Assembly (NCBI GenBank): GCA_964459385.1
Contig: CAYWLG010000012.1
Location: 31,693-95,692 of the forward strand
Direction of reading: 5' to 3'
DNA: 64,000 nt
Origin: UBA6107 sp964459385
GTDB lineage: Bacteria; Chloroflexota; Anaerolineae; Anaerolineales; Anaerolineaceae
Shown here piece after piece: positions 8,037-15,996 of this stretch. Both the position numbers and the translations under genes were made by a program. The notes under the pieces are model-generated. The model worked only from the letters and a program-made list of their open reading frames with translations. It did no database searches and was not told the origin of the DNA. Positions within the stretch are counted from its first letter, which is position 1. Every line of letters starts with the position of its first letter.

Positions 8037-10109
8037 ATGAAAGAGTACTCGACTGAAAAAATTCGCAATGTCGCGTTGGTCTCACATTCCAGCGCGGGAA
8101 AGACTATCCTGGGCGAGGCGCTCCTCCATTTTAGCGGAGCGACCACGCGTATGGGTAAAATTGAGGACGGAACGACTGCCTCTGACTTCGACGAAGAGGA
8201 AGTTCGTCGTACGATTTCGTTATACACCTCAGTTCTGCCGGTGGAATACCGCGATACCAAGATCAATTTCCTGGATACGCCGGGATACACCGATTTTGTA
8301 GGAGAAGTCATTTCAGCATTGCGGGTTGCCGATTCCGCCATCGTATTGGTAGATGCGGTAAGCGGCCTCGAGGTAGGCACTGAACTTGCCTGGAGTTACT
8401 GCGACACATTTAATCTGCCGCGTTTCCTCTTGATCAACAAGATGGATCGCGAGAATGCCAATTATCAGAAAACCCTTCAGACGGTGGAAGAATTTGCCAA
8501 TATCCGTTTGATTCCTGTACAACTCCCCTGGGGCGAAAAAGCCGCTTTTCAGGGGGTCATCGATCTCATCAGCATGAAAGCCTATAAAGGCGATGGCAAA
8601 GCCAGTGCCGAGATTCCGGCCGAGTTTGCCGATGCCGCCGCCGAAGCCCGTGCCAAGCTGGTAGAAGCCGCCGCCGAAGGCGACGATGCCCTGCTTGAAA
8701 AATACCTTGAAAACGGTGAATTGAGCGAAGAAGAAGTGGTCAAGGGGCTCACCCAGGTCGTGCGCACTTGTGGTTTCGTGCCCGTACTGGTGGCAGCCGG
8801 CGGCGCCGAAACCGGCGTGGCCAAACTGCTCGATGCCATCGTAGACCTGATGCCCTCCCCCAAAGATCGCCCGGCCGTGGTGGCCAAAGGCAAAGCCGGT
8901 GACGAGAACATCGTCGCCAATGATGCCGGCCCGCTGGCCGTTTATGTTTGGAAGACCACTGCCGATCCTTTCGTGGGCAAGCAGACCTTCTTCCGCCTTT
9001 ACTCAGGCACTGTTACCCCCGATGCCCATGTTTGGAACCAGAGCAAAGGCATCGAAGAACGCCTGGGCACTGTGAACATCCCGCGCGGCAAAGAATCTTC
9101 TTCAGTCAAAGTGGTGCACGCCGGTGATATCTGCGTGGTGCCAAAACTGACCGAGACCTCCACCTCGAACACGATCTGCGATAAGAACCATCCGCTCACC
9201 CTGCCTGTGCCCGAATATCCCAATGCCCTTTACCGTGTGGCCGTCTTCCCCAAGACCCAGGCCGATTCCACCAAGATCTCGTCCACCCTGGCCCGCCTTT
9301 GCGAAGAGGATATGACCCTTTCGCATTACAACGACAACACCACCTTGCAGACCATTTTGCAGGGCATGGGCGATCAGCACATTGACGTGGCCATTCGCCG
9401 CGCCGAGAGCAAATTCCAGGTTGGCATCATCATGACCGAACCCAAGGTGCCCTATCAGGAAACCATCACCAAACCCGCTTCGGCCATGTACCGCCACAAA
9501 AAGCAAACCGGCGGTTCAGGCCAATTTGGTGAAGTTCACCTCAAAGTGAACCCCATTACCGATAAAGATTACGACTTCACCTGGGATGTCTTCGGTGGCG
9601 CCGTTTCACAGTCTTACTCCAGCTCCATTCAAAAAGGCATCCAGGCGGTCATGAAAGAAGGCGTCATCGCCGGTTATCCCGTCTCGGGCGTGCACGTCTC
9701 CGTCTTCGACGGCAAAGAACACCCGGTCGATTCAAAACCGGTCGCCTTCGAAGTCGCCGGCCGCGAAGCCTTCAAGCTGGCCGTACATGATGCCGGCCCC
9801 GTGCTGCGCGAGCCGATCATGCTGGTCAAGATCACCGTTCCCGAAGGGAACATGGGCGATGTGATGGGCGATCTCAACACCCGCCGCGCCCGCATTCAGG
9901 GCATGGAGACCGAACACGGTCGTTCTGTGGTCACCGCCACCGTCCCGCTGGCCGAAATGCTGCGTTACACCACCACCCTGCGTTCCATCACCGGTGGTCG
10001 CGGTATCTTCACCATGGAATTCGATCATACCGAGGTGGTCCCGCCGCATATCGCCCAACCCATCGTTGACGCCCGCACCAAAGAGATGGAAGCGAAGAAA
10101 GAAGAGTAA
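8037..10109 (+). CDS. fusA: Elongation factor G-like GTPase (EF-G-2 type)
   Basis: A 690-residue translational GTPase with full EF-G layout: G domain, domain II, and domains III-V, where RHKKQTGGSGQFGEV and ALRSITGGRG-type segments are typical. G motifs are SHSSAGKT (16-23), DTPG (80-83) and NKMD (134-137). The P-loop begins with Ser where the consensus has Ala or Gly, and the G domain resembles the second EF-G class (EF-G-2) rather than the canonical factor next to rpsL-rpsG-tuf. No ribosomal genes flank it here, and it has its own strong promoter and terminator. It may do translocation, ribosome recycling or a stress role; the cell probably has another EF-G elsewhere. Confidence 0.88.
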   Translation: MKEYSTEKIRNVALVSHSSAGKTILGEALLHFSGATTRMGKIEDGTTASDFDEEEVRRTISLYTSVLPVEYRDTKINFLDTPGYTDFVGEVISALRVADSAIVLVDAVSGLEVGTELAWSYCDTFNLPRFLLINKMDRENANYQKTLQTVEEFANIRLIPVQLPWGEKAAFQGVIDLISMKAYKGDGKASAEIPAEFADAAAEARAKLVEAAAEGDDALLEKYLENGELSEEEVVKGLTQVVRTCGFVPVLVAAGGAETGVAKLLDAIVDLMPSPKDRPAVVAKGKAGDENIVANDAGPLAVYVWKTTADPFVGKQTFFRLYSGTVTPDAHVWNQSKGIEERLGTVNIPRGKESSSVKVVHAGDICVVPKLTETSTSNTICDKNHPLTLPVPEYPNALYRVAVFPKTQADSTKISSTLARLCEEDMTLSHYNDNTTLQTILQGMGDQHIDVAIRRAESKFQVGIIMTEPKVPYQETITKPASAMYRHKKQTGGSGQFGEVHLKVNPITDKDYDFTWDVFGGAVSQSYSSSIQKGIQAVMKEGVIAGYPVSGVHVSVFDGKEHPVDSKPVAFEVAGREAFKLAVHDAGPVLREPIMLVKITVPEGNMGDVMGDLNTRRARIQGMETEHGRSVVTATVPLAEMLRYTTTLRSITGGRGIFTMEFDHTEVVPPHIAQPIVDARTKEMEAKKEE

Positions 10110-10129
10110 TTCCTTCCAGTCAAGCTCAG

Positions 10130-10158
10130 GAGCCGGGAGTTCAACCCCCGGCTCTTTT
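10130..10158 (+). terminator. Intrinsic terminator after the EF-G-like gene
   Basis: An 8-bp stem, GAGCCGGG (10130-10137) with CCCGGCTC (10147-10154), followed by TTTT. Confidence 0.8.
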
Positions 10159-10179
10159 GTTTGCTGTTTCATCCCCTGC

Positions 10180-10208
10180 TTGACTGCAAGGTGTGACTCT
10201 GGTAATCT
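10180..10208 (+). promoter_or_regulatory. Promoter of the small protein-MazG-LOG-proS operon
   Basis: TTGACT (10180-10185), a 17-nt spacer and TAATCT (10203-10208), about 28 nt before the first start codon. Confidence 0.6.
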
Positions 10209-10235
10209 TAATCCATCTTACTGGCGGAAATCCAC

Positions 10236-10454
10236 ATGGGCTCACTCGAAGCATTTCTTGAAAAAACCTGGGACGCGCTCCTCTCCCGTGAAACGGAGCA
10301 AATTCAGAACACTTATCTGTCTCTGGATAGCCAGAATCAGCGCGTCGTGCTCGAACACCTCAAGAAGATGGTCAGTGAACCCGGCTGGCACCCTGAACAA
10401 ATGACCTCCGCCCGGGCCGCTCTGGACGCCATCCAGACGCTGGCAAAAGAGTAA
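10236..10454 (+). CDS. Small protein of unknown function
   Basis: A 72-residue, probably all-helical and soluble protein with no signal peptide, membrane segment or recognised motif. It is judged real because it follows a good promoter, has a purine-rich GGCGGA upstream, and ends only 3 nt before the MazG-like gene in a tight same-strand operon that leads into proS. It has no cysteines. Its position suggests a link to nucleotide clean-up or translation, but nothing in the sequence proves this. Confidence 0.65.
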   Translation: MGSLEAFLEKTWDALLSRETEQIQNTYLSLDSQNQRVVLEHLKKMVSEPGWHPEQMTSARAALDAIQTLAKE

Positions 10455-10457
10455 AAA

Positions 10458-10787
10458 ATGGATCTGAAAGAACTCACCGCTGAAATGAACCGTTTTGTCA
10501 CCGCCAAGGGCTGGTACGAAGCCAACAGTCCCCGGCAGCAAACCAGCCGTAATCTGGCCATTTCGCTCAATCTCGAAGCAGCCGAAGTGCTCGAACATTT
10601 TCAGTGGTCAGAAGAAAGCCCCGACCCGGCTGCCCTGCGTGAAGAACTGGCCGACGTGGCGCTGTATTTGCTGCAGTTAGCCAGCGTGAACCAGATTGAC
10701 CTTGAAGTTGCCATTCTGGATAAGCTAAAAAAGAATTACACCCGTCAATGGGATACCCCCAGCGAAGAAAATCGAGGTGAAGCATGA
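10458..10787 (+). CDS. MazG-like nucleotide pyrophosphohydrolase (dCTPase/RS21-C6 type)
   Basis: A 109-residue all-alpha NTP pyrophosphatase. The metal-binding pattern is clear: LNLEAAEVLEHFQW gives the first E-x3-E helix, and REELADVALYLLQLA gives the E-E-x2-D helix, as in MazG and dCTP pyrophosphatase-1. The length suits the single-domain subfamily. It should hydrolyse a non-standard or excess (d)NTP to the monophosphate and PPi. The next gene overlaps it by ATGA, so the two are translated together. Confidence 0.85.
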   Translation: MDLKELTAEMNRFVTAKGWYEANSPRQQTSRNLAISLNLEAAEVLEHFQWSEESPDPAALREELADVALYLLQLASVNQIDLEVAILDKLKKNYTRQWDTPSEENRGEA

Positions 10788-11326
10788 TCATCAGCGTGTT
10801 TGGCGGTTCCGCCCCCAAACCCGGCAGCCCGGCGTTTGAAGAAGCGCGCCAGTTGGGCTACCAGCTCGGCCTGGCCGGGCACAGCCTGCTCACCGGTGGA
10901 TACGTCGGCGTCATGGAGGCCATTTCACTGGGTGGCAAAGAAGCCGGCGCTTATGTGATCGGCGCTACCTGTACGCAGATCGAGAAGAGCCACCCCGATC
11001 GAAAGCCTAATCCCTACCTCAATGAAGAATGGCGCTTTGAAACGCTGCAGGAAAGGCTGGCCGCGCTTATCCAGCGCTGTGATGCGGCCATCGCCATGCC
11101 CGGCGGGGTGGGTACTCTGGTAGAGATCACCCTTATGTGGAATGAGATGATCATCGAGTCCATTCCCAAACGGCCCTTGATCTTGTTTGGCGCCGGTTGG
11201 CAAAAAACAATGGAAAATTTTATTAGCAGTTTTGACGGCTATATTTCTGAACGTGACCGCCACTTGCTGGCTTTCGCCCCCGATATTGCTTCTACGGTCG
11301 AATTGATCAATTCGATCTCAAAATAA
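10784..11326 (+). CDS. LOG/TIGR00725-type Rossmann-fold protein
   Basis: A 180-residue protein of the LOG (lysine-decarboxylase-like) superfamily. The N-terminus VFGGSAPKPG and a later TGGYVGVMEA form the nucleotide-binding glycine loops, and PGGVGTLVEITLMWNE is the hallmark PGGxGTxxE motif. Relatives hydrolyse nucleoside 5'-monophosphates to base and ribose 5-phosphate, or bind nucleotides, and were once misnamed lysine decarboxylases. Placed after a MazG-like pyrophosphatase, it could act on the NMP product, forming a two-step clean-up path; that link is inference. Confidence 0.8.
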   Translation: MIISVFGGSAPKPGSPAFEEARQLGYQLGLAGHSLLTGGYVGVMEAISLGGKEAGAYVIGATCTQIEKSHPDRKPNPYLNEEWRFETLQERLAALIQRCDAAIAMPGGVGTLVEITLMWNEMIIESIPKRPLILFGAGWQKTMENFISSFDGYISERDRHLLAFAPDIASTVELINSISK

Positions 11327-11349
11327 TACTGTTTTTCAGGATTGATAAG

Positions 11350-12783
11350 ATGAGCAACGATAAACTCCCTACCCGCAGTGAAAATTATTCAGAATGGTAT
11401 AACCAGTTGATCCAGCGCGCCGAACTGGCAGACTACGCCCCCGTGCGTGGCTGCATGGTGGTGCGCCCCTATGGCTGGGCCCTCTGGGAAGCCATTCAGC
11501 AAGCCCTCGACAGCCGCTTTAAAGCGACAGGCCACCAGAATGCGGCCTTCCCGCTGCTCATCCCGAAATCGTTTTTGGAAAAAGAAAAAGAACATGTCGA
11601 AGGGTTCTCGCCCGAACTGGCCGTGGTGACCATCGGCGGCGGTGAAGAACTGGAAGAACCGTTGGTGGTACGCCCCACCTCTGAGACCATCATCGGATAC
11701 ATGTATTCCAAATGGATCAAGAGCTACCGCGACCTGCCCGTACTCATCAACCAGTGGGGCAATGTGGTGCGCTGGGAAATGCGCACCCGCCTCTTCTTGC
11801 GCACGCTGGAGTTCTACTGGCAGGAGGGCCACACCGCCCATGCCACTTATGAAGAAGCGGAAGAAGAGACCAAACGCATGCTCGATATTTACACCGACTT
11901 TGCGGTCAACGAGGCTGCCGTGCCGGTGATGCCCGGGCGTAAGAGCGCCACCGAAAAATTTGCCGGCGCTGTCCACTCCTATTCCATCGAAGCCATGATG
12001 GGCGATACCAAGGCCCTGCAGGCCGGTACTTCTCACCTGCTCGGACAGAACTTTGCCAAAGCCTTCAACATTCAGTATCTCGATGTCAACAACGAGCTGC
12101 AATATTGCTACACCACCTCGTGGGGCGTCTCCACCCGCTTCGTGGGGGCCATCATCATGACCCACGGCGACGACCAGGGCCTCATCATGCCCCCCCGGTT
12201 GGCACCGATCCAGGTGGTGATCGTGCCCATCTACAAGAACGATGAAGAGCGCGCCAAAGTGATGCCGATGGTCGAGCAGGTGCAGCAGCAGTTGGCAGGC
12301 TTCCGCTTAAAGGTGGATGACCGCAGCGAAGTGACCCCCGGCTTCAAGTTCAACGACTGGGAAATGCGCGGCGTACCCGTGCGCATCGAGATCGGTCCCA
12401 AAGATGTTGAAAAAGGCAGTGTCATGGTGTCACGCCGCGATATTCCTGGCCGCGACGGCAAACAGATCTTGCCGCAAGAGAACCTGTCCGCAGCCATCGG
12501 CGACCTGCTCAAGACCATTCACACCGCTTTGCTTGAAAAAGCCACGAAGTTCCGCGACGATCACATCTTCGAGCCCAAAGATTATGAAGAACTGAAACAA
12601 ACGGTTGAAAATGGCTGGGCGTATGCCTGGTGGTGCGGCGATCCGGCCTGTGAAGCCAAAGTCAAAGAAGACACACGCGCGACCACCCGCTGCATCCCCT
12701 TTGATCAGCCCGACCATAAAGGTCACTGCATTGTTTGCGGCAAAGAAGCCAGCGAAAAAGTGTATTTCTCAAAGGCCTATTAA
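11350..12783 (+). CDS. proS: Prolyl-tRNA synthetase, archaeal/eukaryal type (type 3)
   Basis: A 477-residue class II synthetase that joins proline to tRNA-Pro. It has the short form without the bacterial editing insertion. Motif 2 is visible in VVRWEMRTRLFLRTLEFYWQEGHTAH, the TSHLLGQNFAKAF and TTSWGVSTRFVGAIIMTHGD segments are typical, and the C-terminal zinc-binding-like domain carries four cysteines (CGDPAC and CIVCG) and ends in a tyrosine, as in type 3 enzymes. It follows the LOG gene after 23 nt and closes the operon; a strong terminator lies just downstream. Confidence 0.95.
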   Translation: MSNDKLPTRSENYSEWYNQLIQRAELADYAPVRGCMVVRPYGWALWEAIQQALDSRFKATGHQNAAFPLLIPKSFLEKEKEHVEGFSPELAVVTIGGGEELEEPLVVRPTSETIIGYMYSKWIKSYRDLPVLINQWGNVVRWEMRTRLFLRTLEFYWQEGHTAHATYEEAEEETKRMLDIYTDFAVNEAAVPVMPGRKSATEKFAGAVHSYSIEAMMGDTKALQAGTSHLLGQNFAKAFNIQYLDVNNELQYCYTTSWGVSTRFVGAIIMTHGDDQGLIMPPRLAPIQVVIVPIYKNDEERAKVMPMVEQVQQQLAGFRLKVDDRSEVTPGFKFNDWEMRGVPVRIEIGPKDVEKGSVMVSRRDIPGRDGKQILPQENLSAAIGDLLKTIHTALLEKATKFRDDHIFEPKDYEELKQTVENGWAYAWWCGDPACEAKVKEDTRATTRCIPFDQPDHKGHCIVCGKEASEKVYFSKAY

Positions 12784-12790
12784 TTCTCTG

Positions 12791-12817
12791 GGGCGGGCTT
12801 AAAACCCGCCCTTTTTT
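12791..12817 (+). terminator. Terminator of the proS operon
   Basis: GGGCGGG (12791-12797) pairs with CCCGCCC (12805-12811) and is followed by six T. It ends 3 nt before the next start codon. Confidence 0.9.
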
Positions 12818-12820
12818 CCT

Positions 12821-13627
12821 ATGCCTGCTGTTGATCGCACCCGCCTGCAAACCCAAATTCGCCTGGTCAGCCAATCATTTGCCTCGGCAGATGAATTTGT
12901 TAAACGACTGGGCGAACTTTTTGAATATTATTCCGACCGGTCTTTTGCACAACCTGGTCAGGGTCACCTGCAATCCATCAGCGATTCCTATAACGTCACC
13001 CCGTTGGTGATGCGGCAGTTTGAATCCACCTTCAGCCAGATGAGCCAGGCGAACCCCCTCAGCACATTGGATGTAATCGACCGGCTCTGGCAGGAAAAGA
13101 AACTCGAACCCCGCAAGCTGGCAGCCTATTTATTAGGGAAGATGCCGGATGAATATTCACAGCAAGTGATCGAACGGCTCGAAAACTGGTCGAAACCCAG
13201 TGAAGATCGTGATCTGATCCAATACCTGCATGCAGCCGGTTCAGAAGGGCTGCGCCATGAAGCCATTGAGTTATGGCTCAAACAGATCGCTGCCTGGCTT
13301 GAAAGCAAACAAATTCCCGAGCAGATCTTTGGGCTGCAAAGCCTGATTCCCTTGATCGAAGATATGGAATTCAACAACCTGCCCAGAGTGTTCAGTTTGA
13401 TCCAGCCTTTGGTAAGCTTCCCCAACTCCCGCATTCTCTTCACCCTACAGCAGGTGCTGGAAGCGCTGGCAAAACGCTCCCCGGTAGAAGCGGTTTTCAA
13501 CTTAAAACTGATCCTGCAAGGGAAACATTCGCCAGAAGTGCTGCGCCTTTTCCGGCGCATTCTTCCGTCTTTCCCCGAAGAACAGGCACAGTCGCTGCGG
13601 CTGGCCATCAAAGACGCACAGGGATAA
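12821..13627 (+). CDS. DNA alkylation repair (AlkD-like) HEAT-type protein
   Basis: A 268-residue helical-repeat protein. The stretch from about residue 57 to 150 (YNVTPLVMRQF, DVIDRLWQEKKLEPRKLAAYLLGKMP, then SKPSEDRDLIQYL) follows the order of AlkC/AlkD HEAT-like DNA glycosylases, which flip out N3- or N7-alkylated purines. The aromatic and Asp residues of the AlkD active site cannot be placed with certainty. The start codon follows the proS terminator by 3 nt and has no Shine-Dalgarno, so expression may depend on read-through, or the true start may be a later codon. The assignment is tentative; another HEAT-repeat protein is possible. Confidence 0.5.
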   Translation: MPAVDRTRLQTQIRLVSQSFASADEFVKRLGELFEYYSDRSFAQPGQGHLQSISDSYNVTPLVMRQFESTFSQMSQANPLSTLDVIDRLWQEKKLEPRKLAAYLLGKMPDEYSQQVIERLENWSKPSEDRDLIQYLHAAGSEGLRHEAIELWLKQIAAWLESKQIPEQIFGLQSLIPLIEDMEFNNLPRVFSLIQPLVSFPNSRILFTLQQVLEALAKRSPVEAVFNLKLILQGKHSPEVLRLFRRILPSFPEEQAQSLRLAIKDAQG

Positions 13628-13636
13628 TTTAGTAAG

Positions 13637-14512
13637 CTACACCCACTGCACGCTTTTCAGATTTCTTTTTATGCCCCGTTGATACTGGTACTTCGGTATG
13701 CCAATAATGACCGATGAGACCACTTCATGGCTGGTCGGAATGTTAAAAAGGGCTTTAAGTTCCGGCTTTTTGTTGATTGCCGGGGGAATAAGATCCATGA
13801 TCGACCCACCCAACCCCATCACGTGTGCCGCCAGCATGCAGTAGGTAGCTGCGATGAAAATATCAGCACTGATATCTTCGCCATCCTTATCGGCGTGGAA
13901 CAAGATCATGGCCGGGGCGTTTCTCGTGATCGTGTCTTCCGTGCCGGCCTTGAGTCCGGGCAAACGAACGCGCAGCAAGGGCATTAAGTGCGTTTGCATC
14001 AATTTGAATCTCTGCTTCCCCACTTCATTTTTAATAAATACCCTGGCGATTGGATTTTTATACGCCGTAAAAAGCGAATCATATAGATCAACCATATAGG
14101 GAAGGGCTTGCTGCATTACCTGCCGACTCTGCACCACTACGATCTCTGTTTTCACCGGGGGGAACCCGACCGGTGCGAGAGAAATGGCTTCAACGATCTT
14201 TTGTAGTTTTTCGGCAGTAACAGGGGTGTCTTTAAAATTGCGCACTGCCCTGCGTGTGGCAATCATCTGGTAAAAGGCGTTCTCATCGGCACAAAACCCT
14301 TTAATTTCGAAGAAATCTTTGTCATAAGACAAACCCTCCACCTGAACAGCGGTGTTTGGACAAATGCTCATACATTGGCCACATTTAAAACAAAGAGGGA
14401 GTCGATCTGATATAACAGTCATCCCCTGCTCTGATTTGCTGATTATCCTGTTTGGGCACACCGCCTCGCATAATCCACATGCCGAACAAAACTGTGCTGA
14501 AAAAGTGATCAT
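13637..14512 (-). CDS. Ferredoxin-nitroreductase fusion
   Basis: A 291-residue flavoprotein. Residues 1-55 are a two-cluster 4Fe-4S ferredoxin domain with cysteines at 9, 12, 15, 19 and 41, 44, 47, 51 (C-x2-C-x2-C-x3-CP, twice). The rest is a nitroreductase fold that should bind FMN: IATRRAVRNFKDTPV near 84-98 gives the Arg-rich FMN-binding start, and GLGGSIMDLIPPAI lies near the C-terminus. Such fusions reduce nitro compounds, enones or quinones with electrons from the iron-sulfur clusters in anaerobes. The ATG overlaps the TetR stop (ATGA), so the regulator and enzyme are co-translated. Confidence 0.88.
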   Translation of the reverse strand: MITFSAQFCSACGLCEAVCPNRIISKSEQGMTVISDRLPLCFKCGQCMSICPNTAVQVEGLSYDKDFFEIKGFCADENAFYQMIATRRAVRNFKDTPVTAEKLQKIVEAISLAPVGFPPVKTEIVVVQSRQVMQQALPYMVDLYDSLFTAYKNPIARVFIKNEVGKQRFKLMQTHLMPLLRVRLPGLKAGTEDTITRNAPAMILFHADKDGEDISADIFIAATYCMLAAHVMGLGGSIMDLIPPAINKKPELKALFNIPTSHEVVSSVIIGIPKYQYQRGIKRNLKSVQWV

Positions 14513-15126
14513 TCCATTCCTCTTTTCTGCGCCTTGTTCTCATCTGCGTTCTTTTTCTGCAGTTGCCTGTGCTGGTAGATCGTGTAACCGACAATGTCTT
14601 CGCCGGCATCTTTCAGCAATTGCCGGGTATATTCTTCCGATCTATCCTGCATATTTCCTGAGCAGATCATCGTTGCCAAGCCATGTGTAAATAAACGAAT
14701 CTTCTCAAGCACCCTCTTTTTCTCATCGGCATCGAGCTCGTCCAGCATGTGATCTTGACCCGCCTCTTTGAGATTGCGATCAAAAAATTCCTTCACCAAA
14801 TAGGCGTAATCGTTGTTGTTAATGAATAAAGACCGGTAAAGCAGTTTGTTGTCTCTGGCAAAGTCCAATAGCCCCAGACCGATATTCAAGAATCGACTGC
14901 TCGAATACGCTTTTTCTGTGTACTGTTCCAGCCAGGCGAAGGCTTTCTGCATCACTTGGGCTTTTACTTCCTCCAGGCTGGCGAAGTTTGAATAGATGGG
15001 AGCGATAGAACTACCCAAACTGTGTGCAATTGTGCGGATGGTAAGCGCTTCAACGCCAGCTTCTACGCTCAGGCGATAGGCGACCTCGACAATTTGTTCT
15101 TTCGTGAAAGATACGGATGGAGGCAT
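14509..15126 (-). CDS. TetR-family transcriptional regulator
   Basis: A 205-residue regulator. The N-terminal helix-turn-helix is clear: KEQIVEVAYRLSVEAGVEALTIRTIAHSLGSSIAPIYSNFASLEEV, with YSNF in the place of the usual YxHF. The C-terminal ligand domain is variable. It heads a two-gene operon with the nitroreductase and probably represses it until a ligand binds. An AAGGG precedes the start. A large AT-rich palindrome just upstream is the likely binding site, which fits autoregulation. Both genes look poorer in G+C than their neighbours, which hints at transfer. Confidence 0.88.
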   Translation of the reverse strand: MPPSVSFTKEQIVEVAYRLSVEAGVEALTIRTIAHSLGSSIAPIYSNFASLEEVKAQVMQKAFAWLEQYTEKAYSSSRFLNIGLGLLDFARDNKLLYRSLFINNNDYAYLVKEFFDRNLKEAGQDHMLDELDADEKKRVLEKIRLFTHGLATMICSGNMQDRSEEYTRQLLKDAGEDIVGYTIYQHRQLQKKNADENKAQKRGME

Positions 15127-15150
15127 AAATTTCCCTTGAGTAAATCGTTT

Positions 15151-15186
15151 TAATATATCAATAGATATATATCATTTGATATATTA
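15151..15186 (-). promoter_or_regulatory. Probable TetR operator (36-bp near-palindrome)
   Basis: TAATATATCAA (15151-15161) and TTGATATATTA (15176-15186) are a perfect 11-bp inverted repeat around a palindromic core GATATATATC (15164-15173). Together they form a 36-bp dyad with 16 of 18 pairs matching, 25 nt upstream of the TetR start. Confidence 0.65.
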
Positions 15187-15252
15187 TAAAGAAATTCCGG
15201 CAGAAGTCAATCGGGGAGGTATCTTTGAGCAGGAATGTCCGTTTTGCCTGCA

Positions 15253-15281
15253 TTGACCATTCCTGTTGGATAGGGTAAAAT
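15253..15281 (+). promoter_or_regulatory. Promoter of rplI
   Basis: TTGACC (15253-15258), a 17-nt spacer and TAAAAT (15276-15281), about 60 nt before the L9 start. Confidence 0.7.
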
Positions 15282-15285
15282 CTCT

Positions 15286-15315
15286 GCGTCTTGTGTTGTA
15301 CCCTTCACAAGGCGC
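15286..15315 (+). promoter_or_regulatory. Hairpin in the rplI leader
   Basis: GCGTCTTGTG (15286-15295) can pair with CACAAGGCGC (15306-15315), with one G-U pair and a 10-nt loop, right at the 5' end of the predicted L9 mRNA and 11 nt before its GAAAGGG Shine-Dalgarno. No T-run follows, so it is not a terminator. It could stabilise the mRNA or bind a protein; the role is unknown. Confidence 0.4.
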
Positions 15316-15340
15316 AAATTCTTTTCGAAAGGGCTTGAAA

Positions 15341-15931
15341 ATGAAAGTATTGTTGATCAAAGATGTTTACAAGCTGGGTCACACCGGCGACGTGAAGAAA
15401 GTTGCCGATGGCTATGGCCGCAACTTCCTCCTTCCGCAGGGACTGGCCGTTTTGGCCACCCCGGGCGCGCTCAAAGCAGTTGAGAAAATTCGCGCCAAAG
15501 CAGCCATCACCCGCGCTGCCCTCAACCAGGAAATGGGCGGTTTGGCTGAACAGTTGGAAGGCCTCGAATTGGTCTTCACCAGCAAAGCTGGCGAAACCGG
15601 CAAACTGTATGGTTCCATTACCGGCCAGATGATCGTGGACGCCATCAACACCAAGTTGGGCATCCAGATCGATCGCCATCAGATCGAAGTCGAACCCGTC
15701 CGCAATTTGGGCGAGCACACCGCTCACGTTCGCCTGACCATTGACCTCACCCCGAAGGTGAAAGTGATGGTTTATCGCGAAGGTGAAGCCATCGCCGCCA
15801 AAGAACCCGTCAAAGCCGCTCCTGTGGCCGAAGCCGTTGTTGAGGCCCCTGTGGTTGAAACTCCAGTTGAAGCAGTTGCAGAAGAAGTGAGCGAGACGGC
15901 AGCGGAAGAAACCGAAGAAAAAGCTGAGTAG
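15341..15931 (+). CDS. rplI: 50S ribosomal protein L9 with acidic C-terminal extension
   Basis: A 196-residue L9. The N-terminal domain is typical (MKVLLIKDVYKLGHTGDVKKVADGYGRNFLLPQGLA), followed by the connecting helix and the second rRNA-binding domain. The family is usually near 150 residues; here about 45 extra residues rich in Ala, Val, Glu and Pro follow residue 150. The start at 15341 has a GAAAGGG Shine-Dalgarno; the longer open frame from 15266 adds 25 unrelated residues upstream. The gene stands alone instead of in the common rpsF-ssb-rpsR-rplI order, with its own promoter and terminator. Confidence 0.95.
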   Translation: MKVLLIKDVYKLGHTGDVKKVADGYGRNFLLPQGLAVLATPGALKAVEKIRAKAAITRAALNQEMGGLAEQLEGLELVFTSKAGETGKLYGSITGQMIVDAINTKLGIQIDRHQIEVEPVRNLGEHTAHVRLTIDLTPKVKVMVYREGEAIAAKEPVKAAPVAEAVVEAPVVETPVEAVAEEVSETAAEETEEKAE

Positions 15932-15949
15932 TCTTTTTCAAATTTGAAT

Positions 15950-15992
15950 AAAACCGGCCAAAACAGCCTGGGGGCTGGCTGGCCGGTTTTTT
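15950..15992 (+). terminator. Terminator of rplI
   Basis: AAAACCGGCCA (15950-15960) pairs perfectly with TGGCCGGTTTT (15980-15990), with a T-run. The -10 of the next gene begins a few bases later. Confidence 0.85.
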
Positions 15993-15996
15993 GGTA

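Noticed and set aside
10784..11326. Annotation as lysine decarboxylase
   Set aside because: PGGVGTLVE marks the LOG nucleotide-processing family; it has none of the PLP-enzyme features of real lysine decarboxylases.
11389..12165. A 258-codon open frame on the minus strand
   Set aside because: It is antisense to proS, with His/Gly/Phe-rich shadow composition and no ribosome-binding site.
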